Positions 29,001 through 32,545 are shown, numbered from the stretch's first letter. The stretch is 34,961 nucleotides of DNA from an uncultured Clostridia bacterium (GCA_946610655.1 CAMOCH010000004.1:1-34961); one strand, 5' to 3'. A program made the numbers and translations. Notes: generated from the letters alone by a model not told the origin.

Positions 29001-30391
29001 TTATTGTTTCTAACAATTGATTCTTTGTATGATTTAGTGTTATTAGTTGTATTTAAATTTGTGGCTGAACCAATTTCAACTTCTCTTGCACCAAGAGTTT
29101 CTTTTGCAAAACTTGTAAGACAACTTTTATTCATGAAATTGCTGTCATAAGCATATTTCTCATTATTAACTTCTGGTAAATATTCACTCAAAACATATGA
29201 ATTTTGAGCTTTAACAACGTTTGTCCATTTTTGAAGAGCATAGTCGCTGTTTATGTCCATTGATCTTTGAACATTAACAACTTTGCCTTCAACAAAATAT
29301 CCGGTGAGTTGTGTGTATTCATCGCCAGTAGAAGCTGCTGTTTCAGAAGCAAAATAGTATTTATTTTTGTCGTAGGTGAGAGCTTTGTATTTGTTTTCAC
29401 TTGAGTTAGAACAGTTTGCACTAAAGTTGAGTTGATAAACGTTAAATTTGGTTGGAGCAGTAAAAATTGAGTCTCCACGGTTTTCTGAACTAGAAAGTGA
29501 TGAAACTCTAATATATCTGCTTTGAGAACCTTTGGTTAAGATAGGGTTGTAAACAAGTCTAAATCTGCCATTTTCTGTAACATAAACTTTGGCAACATTA
29601 TAGTTTTCGGCAGTTTGTACAACTGTATCGATTTTATATTCTTTGGTATCGTTATCAAAAACGGTTTTTGTGTAAGAAATAGTAAATAAATCAGAAACAT
29701 CAACGCCTTCTTTTAGAGAGAAGAGCTGAGTTTTGTTTGTATAGTCAATGTAGAGATTTTCATATTGAGATCTGTTAAGTGTTAAAGTGATTCTTGTTGT
29801 TGTGTTGTCATAGTTGGAAATTTCGTAACTTGCAAATTTTGGAAGGTAGCGGCTATTTAAATTATTTAATGTTGTGCCATTTTCAACAATGCCACCACAA
29901 ATCTTTTTAAGAGTTGCGTATTCTATGCTGTAGTAAGCGGTGTCATCATCAGCTTTTGTCCAATAGCCTTTTGTTGCATCAAAAGTAAGTCCTTTAACAA
30001 CTGAAAATTCTGAATTTACAGAAACGTCTGCGTCTGAAGAAAAACTAACGGCATAGTTAGTGCTTGAGTCTGCAGTAATGTAAGCTATTTTCTCATTTTG
30101 TGGGGCATCGGCACTGTTTTCAAAACAGTCATCAAAATAATAAGACAAGTCCCACTCAAAAGAACCGGTAGATTCGTTCACAGAACCATCAGTTGGTATT
30201 TTGTTATAGTCAACAGAAACCATAGGTATTCTTTTTCTACCTTGAGCATCTACAGTCTCTGATGAGGTGTCAGCTTTATTTCCACCAAAGTCACCCCAAG
30301 AGCAGGCAACTAATCCAAATGAACAAATGAATGTAAATAAGGCTGCTAAGATAAATAAAATTTTTGTTTTTTTGTTACGTTTGTTTTCCAT
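8003..30391 (-). CDS. Giant repetitive surface lipoprotein (about 7,460 residues)
   Basis: A single uninterrupted reading frame of 7,462 codons, roughly 0.8 MDa. I start it at ATG 30391 because GAAGGG lies 7 bases upstream; the in-frame ATG at 30406 has no such site. The N-terminus is a lipoprotein signal: basic MENKRNKKTK, a hydrophobic stretch, then lipobox LVAC with lipidated Cys30. About residues 1,000-2,550 are tyrosine-rich with recurring 'YYxxxNGxY' hairpins. From about 1,990 to 6,350 there are at least a dozen divergent InlB-B/Listeria-Bacteroides-type repeats, each with an 'F.GWY/FxGFY' core and usually a following 'IxAxF' strand. About 1,000 less repetitive residues follow, then Ala/Gly-rich hydrophobic helices at about 7,366-7,435 and a polar tail (SSLDFSDFPS). 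There is no LPXTG. Likely a surface fibre or adhesin; no catalytic domain was recognised. The exact function is unknown. Confidence 0.93.
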   Translation of the reverse strand: MENKRNKKTKILFILAALFTFICSFGLVACSWGDFGGNKADTSSETVDAQGRKRIPMVSVDYNKIPTDGSVNESTGSFEWDLSYYFDDCFENSADAPQNEKIAYITADSSTNYAVSFSSDADVSVNSEFSVVKGLTFDATKGYWTKADDDTAYYSIEYATLKKICGGIVENGTTLNNLNSRYLPKFASYEISNYDNTTTRITLTLNRSQYENLYIDYTNKTQLFSLKEGVDVSDLFTISYTKTVFDNDTKEYKIDTVVQTAENYNVAKVYVTENGRFRLVYNPILTKGSQSRYIRVSSLSSSENRGDSIFTAPTKFNVYQLNFSANCSNSSENKYKALTYDKNKYYFASETAASTGDEYTQLTGYFVEGKVVNVQRSMDINSDYALQKWTNVVKAQNSYVLSEYLPEVNNEKYAYDSNFMNKSCLTSFAKETLGAREVEIGSATNLNTTNNTKSYKESIVRNNNYYIGTLSVASYSGNNLKTFYANVSKVKNFNLNGNIYDAEDLIATTSTILDGVDIYIWKNGASKPFAAVFSTQPNTIQELATDDVYDYDAHIASMGIERMFVVYENGHFEINGLAYDTYISFAKESIIDENEHDHNYYTFFSEYMTKLVDDSNSIYVLNQLKNETLYADRIGNAIYGTKYETNTEVAVNLFVIKGNKAVSMEDEKIVDPVTNDSVRYQVISTTTEETDKYGYTTSKVIISLLLPSNYTLKSYNVESVTNIGEIVYENSNSNKTDFITCKITYDEINRTVIKTYYYTTVEEISGAVLNTAKSTLYYDDQPYEFSRRDYQAVQGGNDTYLYYYTLLSADDTESLKATILRQESSSSQDDKFILYSYTKIDNIIYQEADLKEIGETESFVFLSQNSEDVPNSEVVQVNYSLTYYENKAKYDDKDEEGTFVYSPDNYRNTAIDVVADVYATGLYYNQETGLQYEANQPNTDEEPNVPIYIYYDVNSYSYFDNIGNPIVEYYYTKPVGKLVSSTEVNWFNDEFKQTAKQNSYSYDHRYIIALGSLIIQHATDADFANFVNAIGGVSHIIADYYYLVKQLNAPVRAEISQYVNTDKDTHTTSINSFVYYVEGDGKYILIGGKYVVDGDYYVNKYVKDGNIYTFDENGDYIATSVVEDANATKQHFVKVDDLHYTPVNSASENTEYYVLDDAKTKNTSNFATISSFTKYSYDEESSQFVQDDEGSYIKIDEAFYELDKLVKFNRNQGANNSFYYYYAENGTYVATKDVYVEDTNYATPHYYEQDGIYIYEEIENYTSKKYSVIEFIDYANKSEKHYVQKIYTEGVPIENIDRHNYGLKGTVLVSNNKGQVISSEETPTTDSFESIISNGIYSVNDKTYVLSTNTGKAYWSLYSYKGSTISSYVGNLSSEFKNQEKDNKILENIHVSSVIQDEKQYYYIDNRKTYDELTILYNVYIVKTEDQSNQPGTFGFTLYLANDGKYYAQSNEYVYITNDNGSIDRYPLISPIEMKDGSPIINLQGDDGQTVTVTLVDNSTKTFNTTNSGYSIYVQREYYKTIVESSSSTSSYVDKATLGEKLYVGLIDAETVSDDVNEPTYILYGVSYKYISTDYSYTSSDGSITLYAETLTATLPGSTNNIVRKATLTTGEDIHVIGKVVLLGNGETDVYPTFDYYNEGDSENIIDDVNNYYDIDYTTVKSVISAFPGVSLLAGAPYTNPVFSFEVRHKAEEQAVLNFGLEIVNGYYVELLTNAIASAELDLIYDFSTITFKDTITNLTNESKMDKLYYVVMASTLQPIVAYTKVKITETNENGDIVYDENGQPKTHDGYVPYLDGTYITVLNIGMNDNSTNLYSTVDLDENGRYKTPLYYLAENGEYLLLNSNELNIWSSSAESLENVPYFDIHTYYIADNGIINLYSDSLKNDNSVCTGVENIYISGFSDSSNTYNYDEVLIGGVTNAYRINADAIQTIQFDSKLQSFWFEDAINIQNSYNSSDAYFLTGKEGVVFVTSPVVSININENENVIYRFKRWEIFSRYNSEVIYRNMAAIGESHDIYNAVLRFKSNEAGYFIFMPVYERVYTLNLATSVVDGPNNLGGAVNVVYNANSGNAINYDVSNFENKGNAQIDKSGNPAYFVDYFKTTEGTETKYFFKDLEIVPMLYFEGFHTGVYRNNKYYSDEVYPNFKKVNIIVYNGEFYILSDNGKSLTKINEENILTEVISDVNDGAYKSRGLIVLSASNGSYGFYLDGKARSISSFNNFGYEENSTGNILDYISYAFGVTHINDKSKVNPEEKNYVVYYNSETGEFYATSPLDFARILETMENGSKTIDYALKNTDNANAYHFANIKVINYNSVAVYTGNVYAYREGNDIYMYSKLSNIAAGELYSYFDEDGEEIVYPSLQFKTSYFDRDTQMVISANASSGYRLEGWYLAEYNEETGVWTASDVKLDDSINDSYTDIIKEVKLIDGTWYYVTDFYSEDTGRYYYSAIHITEDGTVTNTDEAIVSDAALDAVRGEYYNEGGFWYPLYRYGSSQKYYKDRTYSEEYTGEHETKAHYDAITTITSGDNYYYYIGTERVYKDGNNFYRSKESANLTFKDNKLYISTLHADMRIVAKFIEVYRAFIFAEEPDPENIEVVSVYYNSFVESNEEGSVSKRIGARSDKNGNLQTDYMVEGIDLHDFILTADESAETRYLDYAAICGTNGKYYVDSNVGANFSSYFTVDQTETDPDDAGSLQRQIEYNNYRINRRITTSGLDTVEKAAPEDLNLNNMFFDVDTNVYIVVKVHYDKQLTIHSLGMITSHVLVPVMYPCDNYIKQNMTLNEDERDEYFYYVFKVSFDRDLAFDHEEVDQINYTNGVYYKNENVNNIVVSIMDSDYSNYNPEYLVHPTREKSIVGDVLAGNYSVTYSNMFEFYDENNIKIFDVDGRNIELRIEYLENLVETIPAFKHFKDEEGNIDYSLFYEKDENGVIKYSNLNNFFKFIDKEYNVELSVAYVISKADTTKAHLTKQTQIFNVISDYFKADSRIAPIKNGTTNFINLSSIPIYTYSTSIQVIDSYDGVDFNYSSYEEPDTAAVKLKEAGLDFIQQIWTRGGYEGNYTYVGAGDKIEETKAIQSNTYNRYYTTNTNIDDMFADDFALAQNTIMALGGLCYSKTTTDSDGNVTKTQMLLSDNSNRLEITTSDGIKNVFEYKNGIFSITLNAGSENEEIYIFTGWYEQKLIEKTTTDENNNTIIKKQWSDLQLMSTQIETPFETTAYADTNIIAIFEKAEKITFSYEKNAFTINFNTIYDSLNNPIEVTDTSVSGVFTVTSKVTATITPSGSYRFDNEGLKVGGNSILNDFIITQDGVEDDGVIFEQTGGETFSNRFNLAKTINATIYAGKLINENNTSINVVEKEIVAVYLTINGYTFSDQLTSDTGLSGAEMILFKETEDDPIVVVKTQYVDGMVNNIATEENRLDSANRNIHVVYDANNKSLNISGYFDKELSGKLYIGYVAASDDVDIEAIDINAWYINEYKEFTEQMDPRIKLYSLAGVNDLFRICFNYTMDNLELYDAESEDAIAVDADYVNLFNKNFSLGPNIVGYVASAVINRNSTLNVSYKTIESLDTIDELTNIAKDNGKEQSAIDYLSYGVINWTGKKVDYETETIMSETTVNGTHILVNDVYYEIATLTKYNYDGETYTVDSEGIYVEIGGEYYSLATQTKYVETTHTVEIVSNNGKAYFYGVEDNTFNFSSSTKIKLKTDLEYYEDGTNLYKFIGWFTIVGDKVYIVSNSLTADITGGGNYFAIYAKTVKLDETHVYTKENGEVVAALTDINGYISVDSNHKLETVPAKGEDGEIVKSYVSISNSANYNDHFVAVIGSKIITTVDVNEGYIIEDLTVSFKNDPDNIEETKINTNYKTTTFASEFTVIDKDFSIYSNIVKSATLSITKIYYNSISMISAGELCDYSVARLDDNRLPSGVSNIDNIPYKKGDVITLSFSNTDDYGLIGFYANGSLIGQLSEYTVETNNGAKTYSTTYTVEGDTTIEVRITHFAKVETKTQSINLSTGKIIDTNKQQVYISYIDHYTEEEINKQINLISPIETILSGTVVTFTTSSTKSTDAFVYYSKLVIEGGSTSEVIESTENTISRAIIYDATNQTANRASATYIANYVTAYEVTVTRSINGIDENDVISGINPQDIGVFTADELRSLLDVYVTYTNQYGEETTIVLGSKKSATISAQSKDSIVVTTKIDENVANRYGCYMIQNAKDSSSKKEVPTNGVVSFEDPSKGDIDVVYYPSRTITLSRKLDNQFSNNSSLTIAAKDDSQGTTFLLGNEQTSTFPKLNDSSITDPKLKIVTLADAIFVRISYLSAQYQFAGFYVNGEFYDLYDEEYVKLRDGDIYLYVVNNTQNKKAGNKNLTDDVNINITACWYTLSTIRTYIMLDGSYLNKETTTDIGENIVNTYGDATAIESDFLASKLTMRLYGNRLTGLTAGDANLEGAFNTALQLTLATNGKLEKYMSNTSLGLIASTYAGYHFVGFYFGKDGDSIDKFEKLEAIDENGEVVFANTLTSFIPAEDITKASNYVIVAKYLTSYKVSQGVTIFNDENSKFEISEEGKEKYIELNGTPLLMFDETLTYLTQVKKVGTTFVALDADDIAVNYENTDKSYSTINYDYYYPQLSNYIALKQPTKDNYKFIGIYLNGKLYNIVGKYIVNGEEHLVVDLSDFITTNDNIYDIHNIYAEFRYVKEVDFVVRIGVDNTNDIDKIANSALDNIEIEIVTYNPYVLNSATNTYGVTTTTTYTNSEQDANSYWNKDNQSLYIKLHLPIGTIVNVTVYDKTNNDKTVKPTIGELKYYGWFMYTNQSIAGSNTAINYTTNCSFTLSESIDIVAQFPGTDVPGKTTDTQFAYRFIGNAFGGTKTFDPTKSSDIENSDIAKALTAFFNTIAAGNATNGVVEYNSYKFTFTTLANTNNLVLHITYKNGENIYEADYLFTGWYQEIKLANTKRYMFVTNTLGLDYTDAVMPEQMVNAINMMAEFVEISTIKISINNANTVDFTNISQNYNSFVNYNVLGGTTSKEPSNTLQILSSTLDDNGFMIVKTLYGSQFMYRTKVVFGYYNSAENASFNPDSNAYDDKYVAQTFETRTTVHDDETDTDTYLYTNEFKTTKTKYKFTIYQSENILSTITASATQQIAAPSTNTTAATLDRGTAGFAVSSFAKASLCFDNVVTLMDNTNDDIEIVEEDFEIDETDITNNNQQTDFVIELVAPDVASTNAEIVITIVRQNGLIDTITITKAEKAIFVSSDGTQKEITLVKILDELTESIAVKYKLVFSDAEIAKLALSSNITIAINTNNCISESLLNVVLTRITTNTDGDEITTTIKTEKSNNLTYITTNDDSSATLLAVITIVNKFALSVSDNDNNAGIAETRFADQQYTATISAKDNYSVEDITFSMKIGDNTVSKNLSDLLKLYNGIDCVSLADAYNYAMQKETIFNPASEDNWFIEIKAQEQEIIIEYSYNSKTYFTATLTFEFTDTADVNNYAYVTKINSTWALKHNVEISTTYEHVTNVNAYAQYEKLEKNTTTNSFENSTTVDNPKLVYILDKWFYTIDDNDNYVVINKLNAAFKDEIENEEFAFNGYIYGGKYIKVTEDAEDTGILVNDGTTTCSDNIEMIAQFTEKLGINFALEIEYYKPGNPLETPINYINVVENQTTYTNFETEEAVNTVALKINDAISITMIDTHEYFRFVEWYIYYGDNKLLTIENAALLLDSNFVINTLAKTAIDELEMTIDEINISDFVIIAKMKEQVTQINIEYDVAGEVFTIVTKNGSDIVSATINDGNEHLIDGDQAIFAQRIEKEESYKLTIAYSKDHAPQFTVIAASYQTITGKVANTTFIGSNSAVRAVSKDGTISTTRYYKLNGFKDNLGKIELIQYDSVANAMQFANIVNSTTYTLNTTNLYLIEAGRATTYNSQFTAATISINGQTTHSNYFTSKDEMNYAALSFLVEEGTIVTINFENPGIYEYSSVPTTYSYRKMALSPDLMLSDILATFYANGYQTTYDIDNPVTAWKQQIITEEKNYYTSLNEYSNNNILDQESTYTFIANSNASFIADHIGIFEDQRYFLSLVIGADESTQFIFDDTNKDSVVKNIYTGENFVITSAKKGTDVSYVIKENFEYKLDDYNKIHSISLYDYYLTTDDVYNNEDYQYETVDGKKYLTIDGCTFEYEEKPINENPYDSTQNIHQKTVIVYKSGTLPAGFNMNGANYVYKDTRIQYTLANSIISRFSESNVSTDVNFANTKISLTQPGYQVAIGLVNNKVISTEISSAKKYMTNDKLFENDDSTILQKLAECLGEEESDFNHGWIPSDERIAYVVEDHGGNLKTTDLLTTMQVKKYKKVTLLAEKLDNKVFYGFVIISQNDKIHCASEIPVQNVFNDETLKYALYGGKSSIGILPASSSKVATVTSEDGTQKTYYAASYDSIDGDAIIIALYQSKVNVLNLSKMTFDEDKIENTVSAKFTPTPTISNSGRSTDESTNKGKIKVESLLYTSDTVYVQLLISANGFAEYKGATVKDSNSSIAAIYSESTVIEAADNFTNANSYYENIYRNSYNEEQGTTSLLDSQIKKEDDKTITYGYLRPERLFIEDYSIRNSELKLSVNPSNINYLYLYFADPYTQQQINKNDDITIYLYFADIYYTVNSEVTEYTGKKPDSVDGKTPVGVQTPYIGYSATVMATEGWKNPSYDGKYVTNEKDPYIYTWIDCNGNRLAYPVKVTSSMIKINPDDENDPILLTRTDGSADYPILTSKPDVDKVTKDSIPNTTIKYCDMVDQVYDKVASVFDYLEIDETTIKVKDNLFSVTIDGTTINSGSMKGTFSKLTTNNNVLFIKSSINNIKFMVMADIIEDSLKFEFYVYANENSGFPDFEIAAVTGVATEYGIAYQHTVTDDFDSSKYSIEFNIENYNFDDETKKECIGYTSCIAHCDRASTSTMYGSKVNGNNFSGTFYGDSLIYDEATKTMIRDTEKYPSMNLYTLMSFERVSQNVSAKLNVAKTEDSQLIVDFISPADTNKGNAAYINAMKEYFNQSVKTECDHPNYLSGKVDLIDGYDLYVIKNALTYVEAIENALRTMRLSTNIQAQLVYIMTEIISFNPTNNINFGTYSKSINHTSVQSEINERTDKYYSGMPQSGTIFDYTSSTKENFANILRYTLKLDALATRLEKSDDLTFYRINVYENFKNSITFEEGQNNLGGYENDYNKMFGLKGYKATIQVDTNKQIDYRYFGNALNYGDAIISTVKLTEHVYPHRDRGIWEDEIRGYVYIDNATSTFEGYTNGELNGKTITTYHDNDYANSDSFIKNTVDCNKWTKLSKWASGITNRGAKYAGTYLLTTHSGICPVSEEFYDTDNTIFTAGVTLKLYVDKVKTTNLDAEHPAIVRNIIVVSAIAVASVVVTVATWGAGSAVIGALALGAKAAFAIHAATAAIGAVAIGYAVYEGVCLIDSAINNDNNRASALQQFVSSLDFSDFPS

Positions 30392-30398
30392 TAAAAAT

Positions 30399-30404
30399 CC
30401 CTTC
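30399..30404 (-). promoter_or_regulatory. Ribosome binding site that sets the giant gene's start
   Basis: Reads GAAGGG on the minus strand and leaves 7 bases to ATG 30391. It places the start at the second Met of the longest frame and puts the basic residues directly at the start of the signal peptide. Confidence 0.65.
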
Positions 30405-30435
30405 ATTAAGTAGTTTGTTTTTTCTAATAAGTAAT

Positions 30436-30457
30436 AATACTTATTAATAATAGTATT
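30436..30457. promoter_or_regulatory. Inverted repeat upstream of the giant gene (possible operator)
   Basis: AATACT and AGTATT are perfect 6-bp arms separated by 10 A/T bases. The repeat overlaps the proposed -10 element of the giant gene, where a repressor could act. In DNA this AT-rich a chance match is possible. Confidence 0.25.
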
Positions 30458-30477
30458 TTAACATATTTATTTGTCAC
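30450..30477 (-). promoter_or_regulatory. Candidate promoter of the giant lipoprotein gene
   Basis: On the minus strand GTGACA (complement of 30472-30477) and TACTAT (complement of 30450-30455) are spaced by 16 bases, giving 5/6 and 4/6 matches to sigma-A hexamers about 60 bases before ATG 30391. No better pair was seen in the 372-base divergent region. Confidence 0.3.
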
Positions 30478-30570
30478 ATCAAAACGAATTTTAAAAGTTT
30501 TTATATTTTTTTATAAAAAATAATATAAATTTTTATAACAAAGTGATATAGTAGCACTTATTGTATATTT

Positions 30571-30600
30571 TTGTCGAAAATTGTAAAAATTTGTCGATGA
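30571..30600 (+). promoter_or_regulatory. Pair of Spo0A box-like sites
   Basis: TTGTCGAAAA at 30571-30580 is a full match to the 0A-box core, and TTGTCGATGA at 30591-30600 shares TTGTCGA. They are 20 bases apart, about two helical turns, on the same strand, in the region between the giant gene and the regulator gene. Which of the two genes they would affect is not evident. Confidence 0.4.
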
Positions 30601-30614
30601 AAATAAAAATTTAA

Positions 30615-30638
30615 TAGTGGACAGAGTGGTGTCTATTA
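30615..30638. repeat. Imperfect inverted repeat in the divergent intergenic region
   Basis: TAGTGGACA and TGTCTATTA form a 9-bp imperfect inverted repeat (two G-T pairs) around GAGTGG. It lies between the Spo0A-like sites and the LexA-like site. It could be an operator; nothing else in the sequence tests this. Confidence 0.25.
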
Positions 30639-30652
30639 TTAGTGATTATTAT

Positions 30653-30666
30653 AGAACAAACGTTCT
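30653..30666. promoter_or_regulatory. LexA (SOS) box, Bacillota type
   Basis: AGAACAAACGTTCT matches the Bacillota LexA operator core GAAC-RNRY-GTTC at every defined position (GAAC, AAAC, GTTC). It lies 112 bases before the start of the regulator gene at 30778 and about 262 bases from the giant gene's start. SOS control of a prophage regulator is a well-known arrangement, so the plus-strand gene is the likelier target. Confidence 0.6.
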
Positions 30667-30686
30667 AAAAACAAAATAAAAATAAA

Positions 30687-30728
30687 TGTCACCAAGTTAA
30701 AAAAATGATTGAATTTTTATTATAAAAT
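30687..30728 (+). promoter_or_regulatory. Candidate regulator promoter with TGTCACCA motif
   Basis: TGTCACCAAGTTAA (30687-30700), 20 bases, then TATAAAAT (30721-30728). The same 14-mer, with two changes, occurs 21 bases before a TATATT element upstream of the gene at 34107. There is no TTGACA-like -35 element, so the 14-mer may replace it as an activator or alternative sigma site. Confidence 0.4.
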
Positions 30729-30762
30729 GAAATTGAAAATCAATCAAAAACTATGATGAGTT

Positions 30763-30770
30763 AAAGGAGG
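30763..30770 (+). promoter_or_regulatory. Strong ribosome binding site of the regulator gene
   Basis: AAAGGAGG, 7 bases before ATG 30778; among the best Shine-Dalgarno matches in the window. Confidence 0.8.
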
Positions 30771-30777
30771 AATACAA

Positions 30778-31377
30778 ATGAGTGTTATTTCAAAAAACTG
30801 CAAAATTGATATAAAAAATGTTAAAAACAACACTAAAAGTATTGAAAATGACAAAAATTTTGCAAAAATTGAAAATCAAAAAATTGAACTTATCTCATGG
30901 ATAAGAACTCTTTTATGTGTGCGAAAATACCTGCCAAATATAATAAATGTGCTTGATGAGTTGGCAATAAAAACAGCAACTAACTCAATGTATGAATCTT
31001 GTATATTTGGTGATATGAAAAACGGAACATATAATCAAATAGAACGCCTTATGGAAATTAATGAAAGAAAAGTTTCTATTATTAACATTAAACTTTTTGT
31101 TGATAGCATAATTAATAGTTTGGAAGAAAAATATTTGGACTTTGTTAAATATAAGTTCATTCAAGGCAAGAGTAATAAAAAAGTGGCAGAGCTTTTGTCT
31201 GTCACAGAAAGAACATTGTGTCGTTGGCATAAAACGGTTTTGGAAAAGTTGTATAAGTTTTGTAATGTAAATGGCTATTCTTTAAAATTTATAAAAGAGC
31301 AAATTTGTCATGAAAAATGGATTATTCCGCATTATCAAAAAAGCAAAAAATTGGTTGAACTTTTATATGCATCATAG
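30778..31377 (+). CDS. Phage-type sigma-region-4/ArpU-like transcriptional regulator
   Basis: 199 residues. The C-terminal half holds a sigma70 region 4-like helix-turn-helix at about 116-160: LEEKYLDFVKYKFIQGKS, then KKVAELLSVTERTLCRWHK, then LEKLYKF. This is the layout of ArpU/RinA-type late regulators of Gram-positive phages and of small sigma-like factors. The N-terminal 30 residues are Lys/Asn-rich and probably disordered; residues 35-110 are helical and unrecognised. It lies upstream of the terminase gene, with a LexA box and a phage-like promoter motif before it, which favours a prophage regulator. The stop overlaps that of the convergent SH3 gene by 6 bases (TCATAG). Family assignment rests on the HTH pattern only; a host regulator of the giant gene is possible. 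Confidence 0.7.
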   Translation: MSVISKNCKIDIKNVKNNTKSIENDKNFAKIENQKIELISWIRTLLCVRKYLPNIINVLDELAIKTATNSMYESCIFGDMKNGTYNQIERLMEINERKVSIINIKLFVDSIINSLEEKYLDFVKYKFIQGKSNKKVAELLSVTERTLCRWHKTVLEKLYKFCNVNGYSLKFIKEQICHEKWIIPHYQKSKKLVELLYAS

Positions 31378-32304
31378 CAGGTCGTCATCATCAACATAGT
31401 TATAATCTGGAAAAACAACTTCATATTCGTCATCTATGTTTTTTGGAGAAGGTGTTTTTCTTTTTCTAATAAAAGATTTAGGTATTTTTTCTTCAATTTC
31501 GTTTTGTGTTTCTTTTATTTCTAGTTTACGTTTTCTCGCTTCAAAAACAGCTTTTATTATGCTTATTAAAAAAAGGATAACAAAAGGAGTTGAAATCAAA
31601 ACAATTAAAATTATTTTTATTGGCTCATTGATTGGAATTGAATTTGATTGCTCTTCAATTATGTCTTGATTTTCAATCTCTAAGTTACTAGGAATATGAG
31701 AAAGATTTTGAGTGGCTTCGCTGTAAATGTAACCTTCATACAAACTGGTGACATTTGATGCAGGGGTGTATCTTGCAAAATACCACAGGTTGCTATTACC
31801 ACCAATTGGAATCTCTCCAACAGTGCTGGCAATATATTCGATTTTTTTTGTGCCGGCAGAAATGGTAGATAAAATATTGCTATTTGAATCAGCTCTTGAC
31901 CAAATTTGTGTTCCTGCAAATTCGTTGATGTCAAAAGTTATGTTAGATAGGTATGGTGTTGATGGAATAAACGAAACAATTTCAAAAGTGTTAGCAGCAG
32001 CGTAACCGGTAAATGATGAGTATTGAACTTTATAAATTTCATCATTAATTTTAGAAATTATTGAAACAAAGTATGTGTTAGGAACATAGAACAAAATGTT
32101 GCTGCTGCTTATATCTTGTGTTTTATAAATGGCACAATTATCACCAACTTTTGCGTATAAAATTTTTTGAGTTTCATATGCAAACGTTTCGATTTTTTTG
32201 CTTTGTAAACAGCAAAAACTGACGTTAAATATTTGTGAAAAAAATATGCTGAGAAAACTAAAAAATATTATAAAAATTTTTCTTAATAAATGATAATTTT
32301 TCAT
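31372..32304 (-). CDS. Second SH3-domain membrane protein with cytoplasmic tail
   Basis: 310 residues. N-terminal signal sequence or anchor (about 9-32), two SH3-like segments (about 47-110, ending YAAANTFEIV, and 115-197, with TQIWSRADSNSNILSTI and ending YEGYIYSEA), a Glu/Asn-rich linker, a transmembrane helix (229-252) and a 58-residue tail that is first Lys/Arg-rich and then acidic (VDDDDLL). The order signal, SH3, C-terminal helix repeats that of the 594-residue protein downstream of the giant gene, and the second SH3 segments share a YEGYI element. No Shine-Dalgarno site precedes the ATG; a TAAAAT element 6 bases upstream suggests a leaderless mRNA. It may belong to the host surface locus or be cargo of the prophage; position between two phage-like genes leaves this open. 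Confidence 0.82.
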   Translation of the reverse strand: MKNYHLLRKIFIIFFSFLSIFFSQIFNVSFCCLQSKKIETFAYETQKILYAKVGDNCAIYKTQDISSSNILFYVPNTYFVSIISKINDEIYKVQYSSFTGYAAANTFEIVSFIPSTPYLSNITFDINEFAGTQIWSRADSNSNILSTISAGTKKIEYIASTVGEIPIGGNSNLWYFARYTPASNVTSLYEGYIYSEATQNLSHIPSNLEIENQDIIEEQSNSIPINEPIKIILIVLISTPFVILFLISIIKAVFEARKRKLEIKETQNEIEEKIPKSFIRKRKTPSPKNIDDEYEVVFPDYNYVDDDDLL

Positions 32305-32310
32305 AGCTAA

Positions 32311-32316
32311 ATTTTA
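32311..32316 (-). promoter_or_regulatory. -10-like element directly before the SH3 gene (possible leaderless promoter)
   Basis: On the minus strand TAAAAT ends 6 bases before ATG 32304, so transcription would begin at or next to the start codon. The block TTTTTTG, 7 bases, TTAGCTATG closely resembles the sequence before the gene at 34107. Confidence 0.35.
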
Positions 32317-32545
32317 ACAAAAAATGGTATGATTTTTTGATTAAAAATATGTAAATTTTAGTAAAAAAATGTATTATTTTAAAATTTTTAATAAAATCAA
32401 CAAAATAATAAAAAAATACACAAAAATGTTAGTAACTTGGCACTTATTAACATATTTATTAACAAAATTGTTATAAATAGCCATATTTTTATACATTTTT
32501 TCAATTTTAAAAATATATCAAAGTAAGGATTTTTTATTAAAAAAT

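Noticed and set aside
8003..30391. The giant gene as a CRISPR-like or tandem-repeat DNA array
   Set aside because: No direct DNA repeats of constant length were seen; the repetition is at protein level with strongly diverged units.
30472..30507. A third copy of the TGTCACC motif before a TATATT element
   Set aside because: Only TGTCAC matches, the rest of the 14-mer is absent, and the distance to the -10-like element differs from that of the other two copies.
30496..30540. AT-only inverted repeat (TTTTTATA...TATAAAAA) as a terminator or origin element
   Set aside because: It has no G/C pairs and lies in extremely AT-rich DNA where such repeats arise by chance; no DnaA-box cluster was seen.
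32433..32440. TAACTTGG before the terminase as a reversed copy of the CCAAGTTA half of the motif
   Set aside because: Only 8 bases match, with no TGTCAC part and no -10 element at the right distance in either direction.
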